Below, piece by piece: positions 44,681 through 57,700 of a stretch of DNA of 64,000 nucleotides. The stretch covers positions 110,397,027-110,461,026 of the forward strand of contig OW121856.1 in the NCBI GenBank assembly GCA_933228895.1. The letters are read 5' to 3'. The notes under the pieces are model-generated. The model did not search any database and was not told the origin of the DNA. It saw nothing but the letters and a program-made list of their open reading frames with translations. Numbering within the stretch: position 1 is the stretch's first letter; each line of letters begins with the position of its first letter. The DNA comes from Platycnemis pennipes (Eukaryota; Arthropoda; Insecta; Odonata; Platycnemididae). Both the position numbers and the translations under genes were made by a program.

Positions 44681-47441
44681 AGGCATCGGGAAGTAGGTAT
44701 TCAGGCTACAATGGGCGACGAAGGAAATGATGAAAGGCGAAAAAGAACCATCGGTTGGAATCCCTTTGTGGAATTTATAACAACATCAAAACCTATGTCC
44801 TTGTCATGTAACTATTGAAAATAAATGTCTCCTTTTATTCTATAGCAGCATCGTTTGCTCGGTAATTAATAATAATTCGCTTTTAAAAACAAGAGGAGGT
44901 AGATGATTGGAGGTGGTTTTCAATACAAATTTCAACATCTCACACAGAAACGATAATTGATCCTATTTACCGGAGACAACAATAGAAGATGCTGGTTTCC
45001 GTTGTGTTGTTCTGATGAATCTTGCAGCATGATGGACCAAATACTTACGACCACAGTCTCTTGCCGCCACTCTAGTCGGCAGCCGGGTGTCCTCGTAGTG
45101 GAAACAGCCCTTCGACCAGCCGCTCTACAACAACAGGGCGTTCGACATTTTTACTTGTCTTATTAGGTTTTTTTACTCACCTACTATGCCTCACTTCCAC
45201 CTGGTGATGCCTGAAACAGTGAACAGTTTTTACTTGTCCATTGGCAAAGGAAGGTCAAGTTGATGATCAGTCGCGTTTGAATTAATGTTCACCACCGCAC
45301 GACAATGTCGAACGAAAAGTAATTGAATATCTGCTCTTAAATAAGCCAGTCTATTGTCGCTGGGGAAAAACTCCCTAGTGGCTCGAACAGACCATGTGCT
45401 GAAAATGAACTTTTTTCATGCGTATCGCATTAGCGTATTCCCTGATTTTTGTTTAAGACTCTGGGAACAAGGGCAACTCCTCTGGGAAAACTTGATCCTC
45501 CCGTTCTGGAAGAATTTTGTTCGCGACACGAAGAAGGCCCCTGCGGAAGCGCAGCAAACCCTTCGTCCTCTCCTCATTGGGGGGGGGGGGGACACACTCG
45601 GACGCGATAAGTGGCACTAGCACTGACTAGAAGGGTATTTCCAGTGCCTTAACAATACCGTGGAGACTGAGTGTGGTAAACTCTTCTCATTCCAACCCTT
45701 TGTGTGATCCAAACATTGAACTCCGAAAGCCAGACAGGAGTGTAAAGTTACGACGACGTCATCAGCCCCATATTAATGCTAAAAATTACGCTAAACGTTC
45801 ACTGGTTTGTCACAGAGGATATAAACCAGGGTATCCCAAACACCACGGCGACTTGCGAGATCGCCCGTGGATAACAAGTCCTGCCTACATTTCGCTCCGA
45901 GACGAGCCACCTCGAGGTTAAATGTAGAAATGTAAATGTTGAAGGTAGATGTAAATGTAGAAGATCGTGTGGAAGGGGTAGTTGGTCACCAGTTGTGAAT
46001 TGAAGTTTAGCTGAAGAAAACCTCATTGATTTTTAACGAAGCATGGAGGGTAATGTTTTTTGAACTCTTACATACTTTGTTTGAAATAATTTTACCTTTT
46101 TGCTTTTGACACGTGTGTTTAAGAAAAAAGTAATTCCTACATCACTCGGTCCGCCGGCTAATCTCGCATAGGTTGCTGCTCCTGTCTCTCCAGCTGGTAC
46201 AGAGTAGATATATGTCTGTCTATATATTGTCAGACTGGGATACGTGAAGGACGGGAATAATGGAACGGAGGGTGGCGAGAAGAGGACAGGAGGAGGCCTT
46301 CCTGGAGACTTTCCTGACGGAGACAGAAAAGGAAGGGAGCTTCGCTGACTGCTACGGCTGAAGAGAAAGAACCTCAAAGAACAAAGGTCAGGGCGGCGCT
46401 GGAGTAGAATACGACGGAGAGCTGAAATCCAAGAAAACTTACCTGCGACAACTGCTGAGTTTGGTTCTTCGTCCCCAAATCAGCAATTTTCACCAGTGTT
46501 GAATGTATTTGGAATGGTTCGTCGAATGTATTTGGAATGAATAGCCTCAAATTTGACATGCAGGTCACAATAAATATATACTTACTTTCAGCCGCCCCTT
46601 CGAGGCCAAAATTTCAGACCTCCCTGTAATAATCTCAAGTTTTCATTTGCGATTCAAAAATTCACTTTCACTTCAATGCACTCGATCACTGGGAATTACT
46701 TAGTTAGGGAATTAGTAAAGTGTACATTTGAGTCAGACTAAAGCACAGACAGGAGACAGACTTTATGCGTTTCCAAGGAGGACAACTCGTCTACATGTAC
46801 TTCTAAAGGGCATTACACAGTAAGACGGTGTCCATTTCTCGGATATGAGGCAGAAAAGAAATCGTGCAACGTTACAAGTGTTATATTTATATTTTCATTT
46901 TATACAGAGACTCAATGTTATCAATCTCCCTCCTGTTTCCACTCATACAAAGTTTCACAAAAATAAATCAAGACATCTTCGAAAAATACGACGAGATCAT
47001 GTCGGGCGATGACGCGATCACTACGGCAAACGGGCAGCCGGCGCCTCCACGCGGGCGAGGCGGGAAATGCCCTCTGGCGAGAAACAGCATGCGCACGCGA
47101 GACGCTCAGAAGGTGGCTCACAAGCGATCCACCGAAACGTTCTCTCCCCTTCGCCAGCAACACTCCCAGGCGAGTACCGCTGAGCAAGGCTTGCACTATG
47201 ACATTCACCTAAAAGCACACGACCAAGACACCCTACCCTATTACAGCTTCAACTAGCGAACACTCGAAACCACACCCTCACAAGAAATCCGTAAAATCCA
47301 ACCGATCTCCTCTTCTAAATCCACCATCAGTGATTGGAGAATCGCATCGCAACAGAGAGCTTTAATGTTTCCTGAAATCACTCCTTGGATCAGATGCCTA
47401 GCAGGGAAATCGCCGCTCGTTTCAGGCTCGTTCGAACAATA
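44681..47441. other. No gene recognised; 13-base G run
   Basis: Unassigned. A homopolymer of 13 G lies at 45579-45591. 46990-47210 is GC-rich with ORFs in several frames on both strands, none recognised. A short TAGATGTAAATG tract at about 45942-45960 is reminiscent of LINE-B tails but lacks the stem-loop. Confidence 0.3.
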
Positions 47442-48062
47442 TTAATTTTGGACGAGACAGACGTTTCTGTAAAAAGAAGTTTCGCGATGCTGCCGCAGAG
47501 AAGGTTGCCATTGGTTCAAATATCGTAACCGGCAGACAACTTTCACCGTTGATACTGCGCCTACCGCTTCGTTCCGCTCGAGAAAATAAGTGAAAATGCA
47601 AGCTTGGTTACTAAAAGGTTGCGTCTCGTATCCTCCTGGAGAGAGCGCACTTCTAAGCAAAGTCCCTATAGAGAGGGAGACCAGAACAATATGATACTCC
47701 ACTGGCGCCCATGATACCTCCAAAGACCGAGAGTTATTTCCTCGCATTGTTTGAACCTGTCTGAATCCGTGAAAATGGTTGGACAGTAATGCGATGCAGG
47801 AACTAACGCAGCCGGATTGCACGAAGTAGGTGAACAAAAAAAAAAAGTTCTCCGCGCAAATCAACCGAACAATCGATGGGGCAGGATCACTGTTGTCTAC
47901 CAGGAATTGTTTCAGGCGAAGCATTGAACGAAGGGAAGCGACCGTTTGTTGCAGTCTGTGGAGTGAATACTGCGGACATTGCGCGAGTTGCATCCATTGT
48001 TGTACGAGACAGGAGCCGAGGAAGACGCAGCCAATGAAAGCCAGAACAAATACGCACTTCAC
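47442..48062 (-). CDS. Orphan ORF, 206 codons, doubtful
   Basis: The longest ORF in the window outside a recognised transposon. It begins with a hydrophobic signal-peptide-like stretch (MKCVFVLAFIGCVFLGSC) and has another hydrophobic patch (about residues 72-85). I recognise no domain. Opposite-strand ORFs overlap it, and no splice or promoter signals stand out. One ORF of this length is roughly what chance would give in 64 kb, so it may well be spurious. Confidence 0.2.
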   Translation of the reverse strand: MKCVFVLAFIGCVFLGSCLVQQWMQLAQCPQYSLHRLQQTVASLRSMLRLKQFLVDNSDPAPSIVRLICAENFFFLFTYFVQSGCVSSCIALLSNHFHGFRQVQTMRGNNSRSLEVSWAPVEYHIVLVSLSIGTLLRSALSPGGYETQPFSNQACIFTYFLERNEAVGAVSTVKVVCRLRYLNQWQPSLRQHRETSFYRNVCLVQN

Positions 48063-49810
48063 GTTTCAGATGTTCCGCCCCACAGAAGATACGCCAGACC
48101 GACGACCCTCAAGCGCAGCGATTCCAAACTCTTTACGTTGGTATCACCCTTCAGGTTGAAATTACTACATCCATTACCAAAGATAATCGACGCCATACTA
48201 TTATTAGTCCCTGGGTTGGAAGAAGTGCTACGATTACTTTCACCATCTTCCGGGCGTGAGAATAACTCATTCAGTAGAGTCGGTCCTGATAAACATTTTT
48301 CGATTTTCCAGCAATTATCTCTTACGACACCCCTGTTTGCCCGGCACCATCAAGTGCTGCAGTACCACTGAAGTTTAGTACCAACTGTGGAGAATGCCCG
48401 CTAATGCCAGCTCTCCCTCTTTCCCTAACAAATCCCACCTATTACCACGCTGTCCCTAATGGTGTCGGATGCCTCGTACAAGTAACACGGAACCAACACT
48501 TGCGGCGCCTAAGAGTTCAGACCAGCGGATTTGGTCAACAGGGGCGGTTACATCTTTGAATCTCTCCCTCCCTTCCGGAACTCCTTCTTTCATACCCTTC
48601 AATCGGTTCCAATAACGTTTCAGCGGAGAACTTGGCAATGTACAACGCTTTTTCGAATATTCTGCGAACCACAACTTCCCCAATAACATGACAAAGAATG
48701 CTGCAGAAGAGAAATACAATTATAGTCGGAAGAGTCGATTTTGTAACCGAGCTTAATGCCATGACGATATTGAAGAGTTCGCATGGATGAGCGACATTTT
48801 GAGCGCCACGGTCTCCATTTGCTATAGTTTTTCAAGCCCTCCGCAAAACCTCTTGGCAATAGGCGCGGAGACAGTGGAGATCAAGAAACCGGTCAGTATT
48901 CATCATTCTTGGCGATCTATTTAAATGAACTTCAATACATCTGGAAATGAGGCATCGCTAAGATTACGGCTGGCTTGAGCTAAATGCGAAAAATGCACTT
49001 GTCTACGACTTTTCCATCAATTTGCTGTGGACGACAAAAAACCGGACTGGTACGAGGATACAACACTGTTCCGGGCTCAGTGGGGTTACGCGGGGTACCA
49101 GTACAATACATTGATTTCATGAGGAGACCATTTGCATAATTACCACATCAATTGTTCTATATTGCCTCATATATTACGGTTATACCGCTACTCTACCCAT
49201 GCACAGGAAATTGTCAACGTTTTATCTCCTCAATATCGAACTAATCACCCGGGGCTACTACGAAAACATTAAAAATACTTTTCTTCTGAAAGTGCTCTGT
49301 AATTAGTTCTGGTCCGAAAAATGGTTACATTGAGAATATACGTTGACGTCATGATGCTCTGTTCAATGTTCCCTTAGACTACGATGATATTTTAATGGGT
49401 TTTTCGATGCAGTACCGCACCCCAACAAGGTCTCCCATCCTCCCCACTCAGACTATGCCCATCGCGAAACCAAATTAGCCTATTATCTTTCACGGGAAAG
49501 AGAATCATGACTCAAAGGTTCGACTAGGTACCGAGATATGTGGAGATTGATATCGACTGAAAGCCAGCAGAAATTCTAATCCACGGATTAATGTTGACAC
49601 ACTGTCGTGCAGAACACCATCCAACATCGCACCAAACGTACCGAAACTTGGCCTGACGACTGAGCCGATCATTTTGCCGTCAAACGACAGAAATCAAGAA
49701 GTGCGACAAACAGGAGTGGTGTTCCACTCTCGGTCCGGTCCTGAGACGAGCCCTCGATGGCACGAACATCAACTCAACCGGATCGAGAGAACCGGACTTG
49801 TTTCACGTAG
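48063..49810. other. No gene recognised
   Basis: Unassigned; short overlapping ORFs only. Confidence 0.35.
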
Positions 49811-50124
49811 CCGACCCAGGCGCGTTCCTTGGGACGCTTAGGTGGAAGGGAGTGCTACCCGTCCCGAGATGTGAGGCAAGATGTCAGTCATTCCCTGCCA
49901 GGATTAGGGCCGCCTCTGGCCCGCATCATTCGGGCCGGAGGTGGGCCGAGGTACCGCCGAGGTCCTCCTCTTCGAAGGCCACCTCCTCCGACCTTCCGGG
50001 GGCCGTCGACTGCTGCCACCGGTTGGGGTAGCAACCTCGCCGGGGGCCGTGGGTTGTGCCCCTTCGTCGAGCACGGCACCTGCAAGGATGGAACGCTCAT
50101 ATTAGGTTTTTCGACAGCCAACAA
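49811..50124 (+). CDS. Weak candidate exon in a GC-rich island
   Basis: The frame opens exactly after a TAG that would be the intron end (49808-49810) and remains open for 314 bp to a GTGAGG donor-like site at 50125. The peptide is Gly/Pro/Arg-rich in the middle (ARIIRAGGGPRYRRG) and ends in CPFVEHGTCKDGTLILGF. The acceptor has only a weak pyrimidine tract. The GC-rich composition differs sharply from the surroundings, which lengthens ORFs on both strands by chance, so this is tentative. I recognise no family. Confidence 0.25.
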
Positions 50125-50614
50125 GTGAGGCCGGAGAGGATGGGTGGGTGACTGGGAAAAGGTTGGGGTCTTCAGGGAACGGAGGAAGGGCGGAGAGAAA
50201 CCCGGCGTCGGTATTAGCTTGCAAAAGGCTCCCAGAGGAGCACGGCTTAACGTCCCATCCGACGGACTGAGTACTGAACTCGAAGTACTCTACACAAGGC
50301 ACTCAAGTAGGGATCAGTTTACCAATGAAACATCGACCAGTGTCGGGATTAGAACAATAACCCTCGGGATGGGAGGCCACTCTTCTGGACACCACTACAC
50401 CCCGAGTGATTCGTTGAGGCATACAAATGCCTCTTGGCTCAAAGGAGAATTACTAGGGTCGCCTAGGGAACGGAGCTAATACATTGTCTTATTAGAGAAA
50501 GGTCATATACATATAAGCTGATCGGACAATTATTTAATGCTACAAACAGGAAGTCCTAAGCTACGTTTTAGTGCTATGCTATGTTCACCATTTGCGCTTG
50601 ATGCGCTAAAAAAA
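50125..50614. other. No gene recognised
   Basis: Unassigned sequence between the GC-rich island and the LINE-B copy. Confidence 0.35.
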
Positions 50615-50680
50615 ACACTATATTTGATGAGATAAAGAGGGTTGGAGAGATAGATTGTCGTACCGATAGATTCAAATGTC
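50615..50680 (+). mobile_element. Small LINE-B coding fragment
   Basis: Matches the IREIDFRTDNLK segment near 52925-52975 (GAGAGATAGATT, CGTACCGATA). It lies just upstream of the larger LINE-B copy but out of order relative to it, so it is a separate fragment. Confidence 0.55.
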
Positions 50681-50749
50681 AAAGTAGGCAGAGACTTCGA
50701 TCTCCCTTCGATAGACTGGTATACGTGTAGTTTTTTAACAGGAGGTAAG

Positions 50750-53222
50750 AATAAGGAACTCTGCGAATCACTGTTGAACACCTTTACGTCACATTCTTTA
50801 CAACAGCTAATAACAGAACCAACCAGGGGAAACAACATTCTAGACTTATAGCATAGCAACAAATATACCCGAAATAGTCCTAAATACAGTTACAGACACA
50901 GGAACTAGCAATCATAAAATAGTGCATGCGAAAGTTTTTGTAGGGATTGAAAGACATTATAAACCAAGGAGGGTATACTTATTTGGCAAGGATCATTACG
51001 ACATCATGAAAGAGGAATTAAGGGAATCGTTTAATGTATTCAGCGAACAAAGCAAAGGATTAGATACAGAGGATTCGAGGAGAGAATTTCTTGAGGTCAC
51101 CCGTAAAGCATTTAATAAATACATACCAAGTAAATTCATTAGTGATAATACAGAGCCAAGGTGGTATAACGCGGAGGTTAGGAAATCACTAAAGCGACAA
51201 AGGGTATGCCACGCTAGGATGAAGAATGCAGGACGGGGTCTATCGGTAGAGGAAAAAAATGAGCTAGTTCAAAACTAAGAAAAATAGATAACATTAGCAA
51301 GGAAATCATGTCGGCAACCGTTATCACATTTCAAGAGCAAGATGTTAGGAGAATATTTAGATAGCAATCCTAAAGCGTTTTGGTCATATGTGAGAGAGCA
51401 TCAGGGAAATAGGTCCAAGGTGGACACACTTAAAAACGATAAAGGAATCAGAGTCACCGGCAGTGTAGAAAAAGCCAATACTTTAAACACATTCTTCCAA
51501 AGCGTATTCAACTCATCGTCACACAACGCAGTGGAACCACCGCCGACGACTTTCAGTGAGCAAATTCCCGAAATAAAAATTACATTTCGTGTCGCGGAAT
51601 AGTGCAGCAGTTAAAAAACATTAGTGCAAACACATCACCAGGTTCCGATCTAATTTCTTCCAGAGTATATAAAACATTAGCTTCTGAAGTAGCCCCCTAT
51701 CTAGAAATAGCATTCAATAAATCACTAAGGAACCACACAGTACCCAAGGATTAGAAAGTAGCTAACATCACAACTATTTTTAAAAGCGGTGACAGGGAAT
51801 AACCCAGTAACTACAGACCCATCTCACTCACGTCAATCTCTCTTGCAAGGTATTTGAGAACATTGTAGTCATTTCAATCATGGGGCATTTGGATAGTCAG
51901 GGATTGCTCATAAACAGCCAGCATGGGTTCCGGAAAGGTAGATCTTGCGAGACACAATTACCTTTATTCGTTAACGATACCAGTATGGCGAAAACAGTAC
52001 TGAAGTTTATGCGAAAAAGGCGTTCGATTAAAAAGGCGTTCGATAAAGTTCCGCGTGATAAATTAATCTTGAAGTTAGAGAGTTTTGGTATCAATTAAGA
52101 CGTAGTATGTTGGGTAAAAAATTCTTAAGTGGGCAGAGGGTTGTCATAGATGGTATCATGTCGGACACAATCGAAGTCACATCGGGAGTTCCCCAGGGTA
52201 GCGTAGTAGGTCCGCTTCTATTTCTTTTATACATAAACGATTTGGGTACCGTAGTTAATGGTAACCTTAGACTTATCGCAGACGATGCGGTAGTGTGCAG
52301 GGGTATATCAAAAGAAGAGGACAGGAAATCGCTTAGCAAGGATTTAGATGCAATTTAAGAGTGGTGCGACAAATAGTAGTTAGAACTTAACCTTGAAAAG
52401 TGTGTAGCTATCAATTTTTGGAGGAGGAATAATTCTATTGAGTGATCCTATAAAATTAGTACACGAAGATCGACAGCGTTGAAACCATAAGGTACTTAGG
52501 TGTAACAATCACTTATGATTTATCGTGGGGAAGACACATCCGGGATCCGGGAAATATGCGGCCGAGCGAAGAGAAAGCTAGGATTTATAAAAAGAGTACT
52601 TGGGAAATGTGATGAGAAGACAAAAGAGCGATGTTACTTTACACTAGTTAGGCCCCACCTTGAGTATTCAGCCAGTGTATGGGATCCGAATGAATTAGGT
52701 TTGATCAGAGAACTAGACAGTGTACTGCGTAGAGCAGCTACGTCATTAAAAGGTGTTACGATAGGTTGAGTAGTGTTACAGAATTAATACAAGAATTAGG
52801 GCTGGAATCATTATCAGAGCGTAGGTTAAGGTACATTTTAATTCTACTAGAGAAATTTCAATCGGATAGCTTTACTGAAGATGTTAGGCACATATTAAAA
52901 ACACCAGCGTATTATGCTAGATTCGACCAGATAAGCAAGATTAGAGAGATAGATTTTCGTACCGATAATTTAAAATTGGCATTTTCCCCCGTACTATAAG
53001 AGAACAGAATAGGCAGCATAGCAAAGGGATAGGTAGGGGAAATATTTTAGAGTATTCTGTAGTGCATGATGCATGTCTTACCCCTTAAATACTATAGATA
53101 CTAACAATCAAGTTGCATGAGACAATATAGTTGCTAGTTTGCATGTCGGTAGTGCATGCTTGGTGATCTTCACCCCCTGCCACACACCCTCGCGGTGGTT
53201 CGCAGGGTGTCGTGTAGATGTA
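50750..53222 (+). pseudogene. LINE-B, longest copy (5'-truncated, many stops)
   Basis: It runs from the end of an endonuclease domain (LCESLLNTF..ITEPTRGNNILDL) through a linker (50922-51278), AFWSYVREHQGN (51342-51602), NTSPGSDLI and NYRPISLTS. RT fingers/palm follow: INSQHGFRKGRSCETQL, KAFDKVPRDKL, VTSGVPQGSVVGPLLFLLYINDL and LIADDAVVCRG (palm IADD, both Asp present). Then come YLGVTITYDLSWGRHIREI, RPHLEYSASVWDPNELG and LESLSERRLRYI. The 3' UTR ends in the CACCCCCTGCCACACACC stem-loop and a GTAGATGTA tail. At least six stops or frameshifts separate the ORFs, so it is inactive. CR1/Jockey-group by gene order; exact clade not determined. It is the reference for the other LINE-B pieces here. 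Confidence 0.9.
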
Positions 53223-53954
53223 TACGAGATCAACAAACAGGCGTTGTCAATCAGAGGGGACACTTTTTTTCCTAAGTTCGTGTCCATTTTCTATACTACT
53301 CATATGAATTCAAGAGTTACCTTGCTACCACCCCACGGAAAAATTTAAGCATGAGACCACGATAAACGTGAAATTTCAACTGTAAATGACACTACATTGT
53401 TAACTGATACAAAAGAAACTGTTTCCGGGGTAACTTTTTTTTCTCTTCTCCAACTGATACAAATTAACATAGTAGTTTTAAATTAGGTGGTCATTTTCTC
53501 TAACTGAATTAAATGTACAGCTTAATTAGTTCATTTCAACGGTATCTGGCAAGAATGAGTGGCACAGCATCTTGGGAATGAATCAAGAACAAAGATCAAG
53601 CAGGTACTTCTCAAAGTTTCATGTTTTTTCAAAGGCCTGTTGGGTTAACTTGGCTGTGCACCTTGAGGTTGACGCCAAAGCGTTGAAAAGCGTCGAGAAT
53701 TGAAAACGCAACTGACGGCATTTCAATAGTTCACCTTCATTCTTTATTGAATAAGGCGTGATGCTATGTACTTCATTGTACACTCCTGCCGACGAATCTT
53801 ACGCCACTGAGCGACAATTTCTTACCGCTCTTCTTCACTTTGCCTCTTCTATTCTGTGACCAAGGATCGAGCAACGTCATCATCGAAATGCGTCACAGTC
53901 ACTCCATCGAATGACGCGTGACATACCACGACCACCGAGGAGAGATCTCTTCTT
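53223..53954. other. No gene recognised
   Basis: Unassigned AT-rich sequence. Confidence 0.35.
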
Positions 53955-54285
53955 TATGTGGACATACCCCGAGACTCCACCGAATTACGAAGTATGGAGT
54001 CATTTTTGTGAAAATTTAAGGACACATCAGTTATTGGCCTTCCAATCGATTGGCAATGAAATAACGAGGCCTTTCCAGCATATATTTGAAGAAAAAAAAC
54101 GTTGGAAATCAGATATTTTATACGTGGCTATACGGCAGTTCATGGCTCTTGCAGTAACATTTGCAGATTAATAATGTAAAGAGAAATGTCGTTTTGACGA
54201 AAAACTAATATAAGATGCACAATTGTATGTAGAATTTAGCATTGTAAAAAACTGTTCGCCTTACCACACTTGTTTAATTGATATT
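53955..54285 (+). repeat. Dispersed repeat Y, copy 2, left part
   Basis: Reverse complement of about 36502-36815. Interrupted by the Bel/Pao element at the ATATT target (54281-54285). The 86-codon ORF at 53911-54171 extends across the repeat edge and is not preserved in copy 1. Confidence 0.75.
54281..54285. repeat. Target-site duplication ATATT, left
   Basis: ATATT abuts the 5' LTR; the same 5 bp follow the 3' LTR at 59828-59832. The uninterrupted repeat Y at 36502-36506 has a single copy. Confidence 0.9.
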
Positions 54286-54650
54286 TGTTTGCGCCAGTAA
54301 TTTTGATTGGCCGGGAGCCTCACAGGGAGCGAGGGTGTCGCTCGCCTTTTGTTTGTGTTTTGTTTTTTTTTTGTTGCTCACGCGGCCGAGTGGTGCGCTG
54401 GTGTTGTGTACATGTGTGTGTCGTTTGAATGGTTGTGTATTGTAGCAGTCCTAAGGTGTGTGTCGAGGCGTCAAGTACGCCGGACGGAGAGTTTTGTTCG
54501 AGCCGCCGTGGTCTGGTGGCGGGGCCAACACTACACGAGGTGAGTGATAACTTTCGCTCGTGAGGCTCCCATAATAGGTAAACGGATTAAAATTGGCATA
54601 ATACAGTCCACTAAAAAATTGGTTAATCACCATCGATTCGGACTCGTACA
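54286..54650 (+). repeat. 5' LTR
   Basis: 365 bp beginning TGTTTGCGCC and ending CGTACA (TG..CA ends). Same sequence as 59463-59827 at an offset of 5177 bp. The short ORFs inside are duplicated in both LTRs and are not genes. Confidence 0.95.
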
Positions 54651-54655
54651 AAGTT

Positions 54656-54672
54656 TGGTCCTTCGGGCCGGA
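54656..54672 (+). promoter_or_regulatory. Primer-binding site, tRNA-Tyr-like
   Basis: TGGTCCTTCGGGCCGGA starts 5 bases after the 5' LTR. From general knowledge of arthropod tRNA-Tyr 3' ends (..CCGGCTCGAAGGACCA) it would pair at about 16 of 17 positions. Confidence 0.65.
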
Positions 54673-54709
54673 TCCTATGGATTTCGGAAGAGTTTGTCGT
54701 TAGTTTAGT

Positions 54710-57700
54710 ATGGCTCCGATCGATGAGTTGTTGGTAAAAGAGGAGTTGACGTCGCAAAAAATTATTCGTATCGAAGAAGTATCTCGCGCAGTTGAAAGCG
54801 ATCCCAGTGATGTGAAACAAGTAGCTTTATTCCAGGCGATGACGGAAGGATTGGATGAATTATGTGAGCGCTATTATGAGATTGTGTCGAAAATTTTATT
54901 GCAGCTGAAGAAACAAAATGTTGACCAAGCTGAGGAGTTTAAAGCCAAGATCGCGCAGTTTGAAGCTAGATATTATTACATTAAAACGATAATGGCTATG
55001 GTGTTTCACTCTGACGGTTTAGGATCAAATAAGTCTGGTGTCACTGCGTCGACTCACGCAGCCCCCGCCGGTATGTCGAGAATTGCCCTTCCAAAGTTGA
55101 ACTTGGTCGAGTTTAATGGGGATTTAAAGTCATGGCCGAGCTTTTACGATGTGTTTGAAGCGGTGATTCATAATTCGTTAGAATTATCGGATGTCGAAAA
55201 ATTCATGTACTTGCGCTCATGTCTGAAGGGGGAAGCATTGTCGTTGGTGTCGTCTTTGCCCCTCGCTGGGGCCAATTATTCGGTGGCTTGGGATTCGCTA
55301 AAGTCACGCTATAATGAGCCCTCATTGTTGACAAACGCCTATTTGGAGGCATTGTTGAGCTTGAAGAATGTGGATCGCGTTTCGGAACAATTACGGACCT
55401 TCTCCACATTGTTAATTGAATATACGGGCGCGTTAACGGCGTTGGGGCATCATGTCGAAGATTGGGCAGTACTGTTGTTATTTCTTTTGAGGAAGAAGTT
55501 AAGTCTGGATTTGAGAGAAAAGTGGGAGAAAGAAGGGTCGGTGACCGTGAAATGTTTTATTTCATTTCTAGAGCGAGAGGCTCGAGTGCTGGAGGCGGCC
55601 AAATGCGGCCCCGCAAAGGGAGGGTTTCCCGGCCAAAAAATATCGGGGATGCAAAGTGAAAAAAAATCAAAGTCGTTTTTGGTCGGAACGAGTTCTTTGG
55701 TGACTAGCATAGACGTGGCTCGTGGTCCCGCTTTATTGAAATGCGTATTATGCGAATCTAATCACCCACTATATTCATGTGAGAAATTTAATGGCTTGTC
55801 TGCCAATGAGAGGTTTCGCGTAGCGAAAGAAAACCGTCTTTGCTTAGGTTGTTTGCAATGTGGGCACACCATTAAATTCTGTCGACGCCGAAATCCTTGT
55901 CGCCATTGCTCGTTTAAACATCATTCTTTGTTGCACTTCACGCCGCGAGAGAAGGATTCGACTGGTAAGACAGGCGTCGTGCACGATGAAGGGGGAGCTA
56001 TCGTAGAAAGTGACCGCGGGGAGAAGGGGAATAATATGGGTGCTTCCATAACTTTGACTACTCCTGTCGACTCGGTTACTAATTCCTCCAAGGCTGTTGT
56101 GGGAAGTACGAAATGCATTGTACTGTTATCAACCGCAGTTGGTAGGGTGCGAGACCAACACGGCATATATCAACGCGTAAAGATTTTGATCGACAGCGCG
56201 AGTCAGGGCTCATTTATAACCAAGGCTTGCGCTCAGCGTTTGGGATTGCCTATTGAAAGTGCGGTTACATCCATTTTCGGTTTGGCCCAAACAGCAGTTG
56301 GCGTCGCTCACGGAAAATTGACTGTCGCATTTGAACCGACTCCGAAGGGTGAGTTATTAGAAGTTGAAGCTTTAGTCATCGAGAACATAGCGCGTTGCCC
56401 TAAGATGGAGGTAAAAATGACGCAGTGGCCGCATATACGTAATCTTCCACTGGCGGATCCGCAATATTTTCGACCTGAGGCTATTGACATTCTTTTGGGT
56501 GCCGAATGGTTGGGCACTGTAATGATTGGGAATACGGTCACAGGTCCGAAGGGTACTCCGAGTGCGATAGAGACGCTCTGGGGATATTGTTTAGTGGGAA
56601 AGGTGCAGCAACCGGTTGATGGTATTGACTCATTTTGTTTGCATATGGAGCCCCAGTTAGATTACATTATTAAGAAATTTTGGGAAATGGAGGAGCCACC
56701 CGCCGTTCATTACCTGAGTGAGGACGATAAGAAATGCGAAGCTCATTTTCAATCCACTGTTAGTAGATTAGAATCGGGTCGTTATGTAGTTGAACTTCCT
56801 TTTCGGAGTGATGCGCCGATCCTAGGGAATAGTCGAAATAGCGCATTACGTCGGTTTCTCCAACTTGAACGGCGTTTGGATAAACGGCCGAAATTAAGGC
56901 AATGCTATAATGCGTTCATGGCAGATTACGAATTGCAAGGTCATATGATTCGGGCGTCGGAGCCACCTAAAATTCCCATACCCTTTTATATTCCTCATCA
57001 TTGTATTTATCGTGGAGAGGACAACCTTGAAAAATTTCGTGTAGTCTTCGATGCCTCTATGACCACGGAAAATGGTCCTTCATTAAATCAAATTTTGCAT
57101 ACTGGACCAAAGCTTCAATTAAATATTGTAGATATTTTGTTGCTATTTCGAATGTACAATATTGTCGTTATCACAGATATTCGCCAAATGTACCGAAATA
57201 TTAGTATTAGTGAGAGGAATTATGAGTTCCAACGAATATTTTGGAGGTCAAGTTCTGACACACCACTTGGCGAGTATAATCTTACGACCGTTACATACGG
57301 TGTTGCATCCGCCCCATACTTGGCAATCAGAACGTTAGGAAAATTAGTTGAGGATGAAGGGGCGGGTTACCCTATGGCATCACATGCGCTTACCAGATCA
57401 ACCTATATGGATGACATCGTGTTATCTATGAAGTCCACAGAGGAGGCGGTGAAGTTAAGAGACGAATTGATAAAATTATTGTCTCTAGGGGGATTTTCAT
57501 TGCGAAAATGGGTTAGCAACTGTTCTGCAGTGCTGAATGGCATTCCGTTGGAACACCAGGCCAAAAATTCTGATTCCTACTCATTCGAAGAAAATTCCGA
57601 TGGTTATGTTGGAAAAATATTGGGGTTGATTTGGCATACTATATCGGATGACTTCTCGTTTAACATTCAATATATTCCGGGACCTATTACAAGAAGATCC

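Noticed and set aside
46864..47256. 130-codon ORF in a GC-rich segment
   Set aside because: Opposite-strand ORFs of similar length overlap; no recognisable motif.
53911..54171. 86-codon ORF as a gene
   Set aside because: Lies largely in repeat Y and its frame is broken in the other copy.
54307..54543. 78-codon ORF repeated at 59484-59720
   Set aside because: It lies within the LTRs; duplication comes from the LTR structure, not from gene duplication.
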